A DNA stretch of 9,214 nt from Rhodospirillaceae bacterium (GTDB taxonomy: Bacteria; Pseudomonadota; Alphaproteobacteria; UBA8366; GCA-2717185), in NCBI GenBank assembly GCA_028817685.1, contig JAPPPC010000863.1, positions 1 through 9,214 on the forward strand, written 5' to 3'. A program made the translations under genes and the position numbers. The stretch's first letter is position 1. Each line of letters opens with the position of its first letter. The notes below the pieces were generated by a model, which saw only the letters and a program-made list of their open reading frames with translations, was not told where the DNA came from and made no database searches. Of this stretch, positions 7,048 to 9,214 are shown piece by piece.

Positions 7048-7130
7048 ATATCGATTCCTGCCCCACCGTCGAGCCATCGGTTGAAAGGCATGTAGGGCAA
7101 GTCCGGAAGCGGATCAATCCAGATGCCGAA

Positions 7131-7170
7131 AACGTCATAATATATCCAAATTTTTGGTCCAATTAAGGCA
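7131..7170 (-). promoter_or_regulatory. AT-rich promoter-like stretch ahead of the Do protease gene
   Basis: This is the most AT-rich run in the window, in the 157-base gap between DUF2065 and the protease. On the minus strand it holds overlapping -10-like hexamers TATATT (7144-7139) and TATTAT (7142-7137), both close to TATAAT. The -35 is poor (TTAATT, 18 bases from TATTAT). Overlapping small dyads, CCAAA-TT-TTTGG (7146-7157) and TTGG-T-CCAA (7154-7162), sit just upstream and could bind a regulator. A start here would leave a leader of roughly 90-95 bases. It suggests the protease has a promoter in addition to read-through from hflKC. I saw no convincing heat-shock or ECF sigma motif. Confidence 0.4.
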
Positions 7171-7194
7171 AATCCGGCGGCATCGGCCAGTAAT

Positions 7195-7380
7195 TCACCC
7201 GCGTATCAGCCAAACGACGATGAATCCGAGGATCGCCGCCGCCAGCCCGCCGTTCCGCAGCACGGTCGGCGGGGCCTCCAGCGCGATGCGCATCATGCGT
7301 TGCATCGCTTCCGGAAACAGGGCGTACAGCAGCCCTTCGATCACCAAGACCAGGGCGAGCGCGGTGGCAAAATCGGCCAA
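7195..7380 (-). CDS. yjeT: DUF2065 family small membrane protein (YjeT-like)
   Basis: This is a 61-residue inner-membrane protein of unknown function. Two hydrophobic helices (about residues 4-22 and 44-59) flank a basic, methionine-rich loop (MQRMMRIALEAPPTVLR). The first helix carries LVIEGLLYALFP, the family hallmark in which a glutamate and glycine sit inside the hydrophobic run, and the second begins RNGGLAAAILG. The start is TTG at 7380-7378; the codon before it in frame is a stop, so no longer form is possible. A GGGG tract lies about 8 bases ahead. It follows hflC by 23 bases. In E. coli yjeT also lies directly downstream of hflC, so the neighbourhood supports the call and a functional link to HflKC. 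That link is an inference from gene order. Confidence 0.82.
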   Translation of the reverse strand: MADFATALALVLVIEGLLYALFPEAMQRMMRIALEAPPTVLRNGGLAAAILGFIVVWLIRG

Positions 7381-7403
7381 TCAGCAACCCCGGATCAAGC
7401 GGT

Positions 7404-8288
7404 CTATTGCGTTTTCGGCGTCACGCCTTGCAAATCTCCGAAGAAGCGGAAGAAGTCACTATCGGGCGACAGCACCATTGTCGTGTCGTTGCCCACGAGA
7501 TTCTTCTGGTATTCGGCGAGAGATTTGTAGAACTGAAAGAATTCCGGGTCCTGGCCATACGCCTTTCCAAGAATGAGGTTGCGTTGGCCTTCCCCTTCAC
7601 CGCGCAGTTGCTCGGATTTACGCTTCGCCTCCGCCAGGATAACCGTCCGGTCGCGATCCGCCTCGGCGGTAATTTTCTGTGCGGTTTCCTTACCTTGCGC
7701 TCGCAGTTCACGGGCCTCGCGTTCACGTTCGGTCCGCATCCTGTTGAACACCGCCTGGCTGGTTTCCGTCGGCAGATCGGTCCGGCCGATCCGGATATCG
7801 ACGATCTTGATGCCGAGCGCTTCCGCTTTGTCCGTCACCTCCGTCTGGATCTGCTCCATCAACTGCCCGCGCTTCGGTGACAGCAGATCGGTCAAGGAGG
7901 TCTTCGCGATAACCCGCCGCAACGATGAATTGACCAGGTTGCTCAACCGGTTCCGCGCCGTCGCTTCCGTGCCGACCACCTGCAGGAACTTCAGAGGATC
8001 CTGGATCTGGTACCGCGCAAAGGCATCGACCTTGATCCGCTTCTTGTCGTCAAGCAGCACCTCGAACTCTGGCGGATCGAGATCGAGGATGCGGCGTTCG
8101 TAGAATTGCACGTTCTGAACGAACGGTATCTTCCAGCTCAAACCCGGCTCGTCGACCACGCGGACCGGCTTACCGAATTGCAACACGATCGCCTGCTGGA
8201 CCTGATGGACGGTGAACAGCGCTGACGATGCAATAACCCCAAGCACGAGAACGACAATGCCAAGAATTGCGAGTTGGACTTTGCTCAT
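7404..8288 (-). CDS. hflC: HflC, SPFH-domain membrane protein, modulator of the FtsH protease
   Basis: HflC pairs with HflK in a large inner-membrane assembly that encloses FtsH and limits its access to membrane substrates. The 294-residue protein has one N-terminal membrane helix (about 5-26), then the SPFH/prohibitin domain (VHQVQQAIVLQFGKP to about 185). The near-invariant HflC block DLPTETSQAVFNRMRTERER covers 171-190. A long charged coiled-coil segment follows (about 185-235), then FFQFYKSLAEY at 250-260 and the C-terminal SPDSDFFRFF at 274-283. Length and all blocks are normal for the family. The ATG at 8288-8286 has GGAG 8 bases ahead, and 18 bases separate it from the hflK stop, so the two are co-transcribed. 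Confidence 0.96.
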   Translation of the reverse strand: MSKVQLAILGIVVLVLGVIASSALFTVHQVQQAIVLQFGKPVRVVDEPGLSWKIPFVQNVQFYERRILDLDPPEFEVLLDDKKRIKVDAFARYQIQDPLKFLQVVGTEATARNRLSNLVNSSLRRVIAKTSLTDLLSPKRGQLMEQIQTEVTDKAEALGIKIVDIRIGRTDLPTETSQAVFNRMRTEREREARELRAQGKETAQKITAEADRDRTVILAEAKRKSEQLRGEGEGQRNLILGKAYGQDPEFFQFYKSLAEYQKNLVGNDTTMVLSPDSDFFRFFGDLQGVTPKTQ

Positions 8289-8306
8289 TGCTAAATCTCC
8301 AATTCC

Positions 8307-9214
8307 CTAGTTGCCGGACTCTTTCTTGTCCTGCTCGAGGCGTTTCTGAACCTCAGGCAGCGGCAAGTATGGCACGACGCCGGACGCGCCGCCCTTCTGA
8401 TCGATGATCACCTTGCGCGCGCTGCCCAGCACTTCACCAAGCGTTTCCAGATACATACGCCGCCGCGTCACTTCCGGTGCGACTCTGTAGGCTTCGTAGA
8501 CCGAAATGAACCGGTCGGCCTCACCCTGCGCTTCCTGGATTTGCTGTTCGCGATAGGCCTCGGCCTGCTTGATGTCCCGCTCCGCTTCACCGCGGGCCAC
8601 CGGGACGACCGAATTCGCGTAGGCTTCCGCCTCGTTGCGCAGCCTGTCGCGGTCCTGACGCGCCCGCTGCACGTCGTTGAACGCGTCGATGACTTCGCTG
8701 GGCGGGTCCGATTTCTGCAGCTGCACGTTGGTGATCTCGATACCCGATTTGTACTGATCGAGGATCGTCTGCATCAGTTGCCGGGTCTTGTCCTGGATTT
8801 CCTCACGGCCCGTGGTCACGGCGGTATCGAAGCGTGTCTGCCCGACCACCTCGCGCATCGCGCTCTCCGCCACGATTTTCACCGTGTTTTCCTGGCCACG
8901 GATGTTGAACAGATAGTCACCGGCATTCTTAATTTTCCAGAAGACGGTGAAATCCATATCGACGATGTTCTGATCGCCCGTCAGCATCAGGCTTTCTTCC
9001 AGAACATCGCGTTCCGTGCTCCGCCCGCGCTGAACATCGCCCGCACCCCGGAAACCGATATCGACACGGCGCGAAAGATCGACCTGCGGGGTCAGCACCT
9101 CGCCGATCGGCGCCGGGAAGTTGATATCCAGCCCGGGAGCCGTCGTCTTCCATACCTTGACGAACACCAGCGCGACGCCCTGTTGGCCCGGCTGCACCCG
9201 GTAGAAACCGGTGA
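8307..9214 (-). CDS. hflK: HflK, SPFH-domain membrane protein, modulator of the FtsH protease; N-terminus outside the window
   Basis: This is the partner of HflC in the FtsH-modulating complex, mostly on the periplasmic side. The last 301 codons are visible; the cytoplasmic N-terminus and membrane helix lie past the right edge. The frame enters as TGFYRVQPGQQGVALVF, the stretch that directly follows the helix in HflK. So the GTG at 9197, although in frame, is not the true start. The SPFH domain is normal (LTGDQNIVDMDFTVFWKI, REVVGQTRFD), followed by the coiled-coil segment DVQRARQDRDRLRNEAEAYA and the conserved RRRMYLETLGEVL. The C-terminus is short and charged (KRLEQDKKESGN). It is the most upstream gene visible in the hflK-hflC-DUF2065-protease cluster. 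Confidence 0.95.
   Translation of the reverse strand, partial: TGFYRVQPGQQGVALVFVKVWKTTAPGLDINFPAPIGEVLTPQVDLSRRVDIGFRGAGDVQRGRSTERDVLEESLMLTGDQNIVDMDFTVFWKIKNAGDYLFNIRGQENTVKIVAESAMREVVGQTRFDTAVTTGREEIQDKTRQLMQTILDQYKSGIEITNVQLQKSDPPSEVIDAFNDVQRARQDRDRLRNEAEAYANSVVPVARGEAERDIKQAEAYREQQIQEAQGEADRFISVYEAYRVAPEVTRRRMYLETLGEVLGSARKVIIDQKGGASGVVPYLPLPEVQKRLEQDKKESGN

Noticed and set aside
7038..7100. Longer Do protease starting at TTG 7100, ATG 7091 or ATG 7049
   Set aside because: These would put an extra 4 to 21 residues ahead of the signal peptide, and ATG 7049 overlaps the perfect GGAGG site that serves GTG 7037.
7131..7165. EcfG-type (GGAAC...CGTT) general stress promoter ahead of the protease
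   Set aside because: GGACC and CGTT are present but 21 bases apart and the first element is mismatched, so the fit is poor.
7165..7195. Terminator after DUF2065
   Set aside because: The GC-rich stretch just after its stop gives only stems of about 3 bp and no T-run follows, so I do not call one.
1..9214. Defence system, CRISPR array, prophage or biosynthetic cluster
   Set aside because: Every stretch is accounted for by housekeeping quality-control or transport genes with short gaps; no regularly spaced repeats, transposase, integrase or nuclease signatures were seen.

Overview
This window looks like ordinary chromosomal DNA from a GC-rich Gram-negative bacterium, most likely an alphaproteobacterium. 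That placement rests on the high GC content, the gene order hflK-hflC-DUF2065-Do protease, and protein sequences that read like Rhodospirillales or Rhizobiales homologues. No database search was possible, so it is an inference. All nine supported genes lie on the minus strand, and the plus-strand open frames are shadows. I saw no RNA gene, insertion sequence, CRISPR array, phage gene or integration scar, and no gap between genes exceeds 160 bases.

Reading in the direction of transcription (right to left), the first block is a membrane and periplasmic protein-quality-control cluster. It contains hflK (5' end outside the window), hflC, a 61-residue DUF2065 (YjeT-like) membrane protein with a TTG start, and a secreted Do-family serine protease (DegP/DegQ/MucD type) with a GTG start. 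HflK and HflC form the large membrane assembly that encloses and modulates the FtsH protease. The Do protease removes or refolds damaged proteins in the periplasm. An AT-rich stretch ahead of the protease gene probably carries a promoter of its own. The block closes with a clear rho-independent terminator at 5481-5514.

Next comes a single major-facilitator transporter of about 12 helices with FSR-like features, preceded by a weak promoter candidate overlapping the end of the terminator. No terminator follows it. After 98 bases comes a five-gene branched-chain-amino-acid-type (HAAT family) ABC importer in the order binding protein (livK-like), ATPase (livG), ATPase (livF), permease (livH), permease (livM). 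livM is cut by the left edge. The ABC genes are tightly packed (8 bases between livG and livF, 37 between livF and livH, an ATGA overlap between livH and livM), so they form one operon. The actual substrate cannot be read from the sequence: the family takes branched-chain amino acids, other amino acids, urea, amides and aromatic acids.

I did not find a convincing undescribed system. The points most worth a second look are the DUF2065 protein between the FtsH modulators and the protease, the AT-rich leader of the protease gene, an altered residue after Walker B in LivG, the MFS gene lying directly ahead of the liv operon without a terminator, and the gap between livK and livG with a short repeated 9-mer and a possible hairpin.
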